The position numbers and the translations under genes are program-made. 64,000 nucleotides of DNA from Paucibacter sp. DJ2R-2 (GTDB taxonomy: Bacteria > Pseudomonadota > Gammaproteobacteria > Burkholderiales > Burkholderiaceae_C). The DNA lies in contig NZ_JAJIRT010000003.1 of NCBI RefSeq assembly GCF_025717675.1, positions 405,678 to 469,677 on the forward strand, written 5' to 3'. This document shows, in pieces, positions 63,129-64,000 of the stretch; the first letter of the stretch is position 1, and each line of letters begins with the position of its first letter. The notes under the pieces are model-generated. The model made no database searches, had not been told where the DNA came from, and saw nothing but the letters and a program-made list of their open reading frames with translations.

Positions 63129-63482
63129 ATGAACAAGGATGAAGCGATTGCCAAAATAAGGCACTCCCAGGTCACCGTGGAGGCGCAAGTAATTACACCG
63201 CCTGGTCGCTCCTATGCTGAATATGTGCGGGAGCTGTATGGAAACCTTTTGGCCTGTGTAATTGAGCCTGTCAAGGTCAGGGTCACATCGGCTTGCGCGT
63301 TAGAGGGCGATTTCGAGCGTTACCGGAACGAGAAGGTCTGGGCAATAGCCCGCGATGGTGGCAGTTGGTTGCTAGCGCTTGAGAATGCAGATGACTTTGC
63401 CCTCGGATTTGGGGATGATCCCATGGACATAATGATGCATGGTTTCTCTTCAAACGACGCGCTCGGTGAGTGGTGCACATGA
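63129..63482 (+). CDS. Cassette 4 protein, hypothetical (117 residues)
   Basis: ATG 63129 is 9 bases into the cassette. The protein is soluble and acidic. It has an N-terminal helix (NKDEAIAKIRHSQV), a middle with aromatic residues and an end reading SWLLALENADDFALGF and HGFSSNDALGEWCT. The compact acidic C-terminus is reminiscent of small immunity-type proteins, but no family is recognised. Confidence 0.8.
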   Translation: MNKDEAIAKIRHSQVTVEAQVITPPGRSYAEYVRELYGNLLACVIEPVKVRVTSACALEGDFERYRNEKVWAIARDGGSWLLALENADDFALGFGDDPMDIMMHGFSSNDALGEWCT

Positions 63483-63523
63483 AATGTCGAGCGCTTCATT
63501 TGTTACGTGGCAAGCGCGGTGAC

Positions 63524-63592
63524 GCCCAACCCTTCATTGCAGCGGACCTGCGCCAGCTACGCTGGCTGGTCCGCTGAATTCAAACGTTATGC
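63524..63592 (+). other. attC site 4 (69 bp)
   Basis: Outer boxes are GCCCAAC and GTTATGC. The arms CAGCGGAC and GTCCGCTG pair perfectly around a small hairpin (gccagc/gctggc). It is shorter than attC1-3 and unrelated in its middle, so this cassette has a different origin. Confidence 0.88.
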
Positions 63593-63930
63593 AGCAAGCT
63601 AAGCAACGCTTGAAGGTCCGTTTTCGGTCGTGCGCTCGCCTCGATCGCGCGGAGCAATCTGCCATGATTTCCTCGGCGTCAGGCTGCATCCGATCCAGCT
63701 CAGCATTCGGCCGCCGTGATCTTGCCGGTCTTGGCCAAGGTGCTCATTCTCTTTTCTTGTTTCTCCGTCGGCCCGCAGAAGAACTACGCGCTTGCCGCCT
63801 CAGCCGATCGCCTCGTGGGTACAGCTTCGGTATGCTGTCGGCCACCTCCACCGCAGTGCCCTCGACGTGGCTCTGCATAACCGGTCGCTCGAGCCGATCG
63901 CCTGCGGCGTCGGCTCAGCTTCAACGTTGA
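63589..63930 (+). CDS. Doubtful reading frame of cassette 5 (113 codons)
   Basis: The frame starts 3 bases into the cassette, is Arg/Ser-rich and runs straight through attC5 to a stop inside the right box. Composition is not protein-like, no ribosome site is present, and the opposite strand offers nothing better. The cassette may be non-coding. Confidence 0.25.
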   Translation: MQQAKQRLKVRFRSCARLDRAEQSAMISSASGCIRSSSAFGRRDLAGLGQGAHSLFLFLRRPAEELRACRLSRSPRGYSFGMLSATSTAVPSTWLCITGRSSRSPAASAQLQR

Positions 63931-63932
63931 GC
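63875..63932 (+). other. attC site 5 (58 bp)
   Basis: Outer boxes are GCATAAC and GTTGAGC. The inner arms GAGCCGA and TCGGCTC pair around a short loop. It shares ACCGGTCGCTC and AGCTTCAACGTT with attC1-3 but lacks their 50-bp centre. Confidence 0.85.
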
Positions 63933-63966
63933 CTCGCGTGCAAAGTGTGCACATTGCCTCCGCACC

Positions 63967-64000
63967 ATGAATAGCCAAAGGTACCGATCGCTCCGAACAT
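63967..64000 (+). CDS. Start of a cassette 6 gene, cut by the window end
   Basis: ATG 63967 lies 41 bases into the next cassette and the frame is open to the edge (MNSQRYRSLRT). It is too short to judge. Confidence 0.3.
   Translation, partial: MNSQRYRSLRT

Larger units (their letters stand above)
61603..64000 (+). mobile_element. Integron cassette array, five complete cassettes and one partial
   Basis: Cassette limits by crossover points are 61603-62092, 62093-62576, 62577-63119, 63120-63586, 63587-63926 and 63927 onward. Each complete cassette ends in an attC site and all reading frames point away from intI. The cassettes look less GC-rich than the core genes. The array runs off the window. 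Confidence 0.93.

Overview
The window looks like chromosome from a GC-rich betaproteobacterium of the order Burkholderiales. Marker genes (spoT-rpoZ-gmk-yicC, rph-rdgB-hemW, slpA-ispH, serS, a sulfate operon ending in cysB) and their order resemble Roseateles/Pelomonas/Rubrivivax-type genomes. That placement is inference from gene content; no 16S rRNA gene is present.

Layout. 1-10.5 kb is housekeeping: a CaiB/BaiF CoA-transferase (cut by the window start), greB, spoT, rpoZ, gmk, yicC, a Ser/Thr kinase-PP2C phosphatase pair, rph, rdgB and hemW. 10.5-17.4 kb is signalling and motility: an EAL-GGDEF protein, cheB-cheD-cheR, and an overlapping operon of diguanylate cyclase, FlhG/MinD-like ATPase and truncated hemoglobin. 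17.5-21.8 kb holds smr, radC, slpA, ispH, serS and tRNA-Ser(CGA). 22-24.4 kb is gene-poor. 24.4-30.3 kb holds a DUF1566 protein and the sulfate ABC operon sbp-cysT-cysW-cysA-cysB. 30.4-42.2 kb has a peptide-type binding protein, a dienelactone hydrolase family protein, a GST, a LytS/LytTR-type two-component system, aminopeptidase P, and a PAS-histidine kinase with its own periplasmic binding protein.

42.3-60.1 kb is a catabolic island that reads as one pathway. The minus-strand kynB-kynU-kynA operon turns tryptophan into anthranilate. Divergent from it, a plus-strand cluster encodes 2-aminobenzoyl-CoA monooxygenase/reductase, an SDR, a MarR regulator, an enoyl-CoA hydratase homologue, an acyl-CoA dehydrogenase, 2-aminobenzoate-CoA ligase, a branched-chain-type ABC importer, a thioesterase, a RidA-like protein and glutaryl-CoA dehydrogenase. 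The two operons start from overlapping, face-to-face promoters, and a 19-bp palindrome covers both -35 boxes. This is a candidate single switch for the whole pathway.

60.2 kb to the end is a chromosomal integron. It has a minus-strand integrase (intI) with a LexA box overlapping its promoter, an attI region, five complete gene cassettes separated by attC sites, and the start of a sixth. The first three attC sites are near-identical and all 111 bp long; the next two are short and unrelated in sequence. Cassette products are unrecognised, two are predicted membrane proteins, and one cassette seems to lack a gene. The array continues beyond the window.

All calls come from reading the sequence and from recalled family knowledge; no database search was possible.
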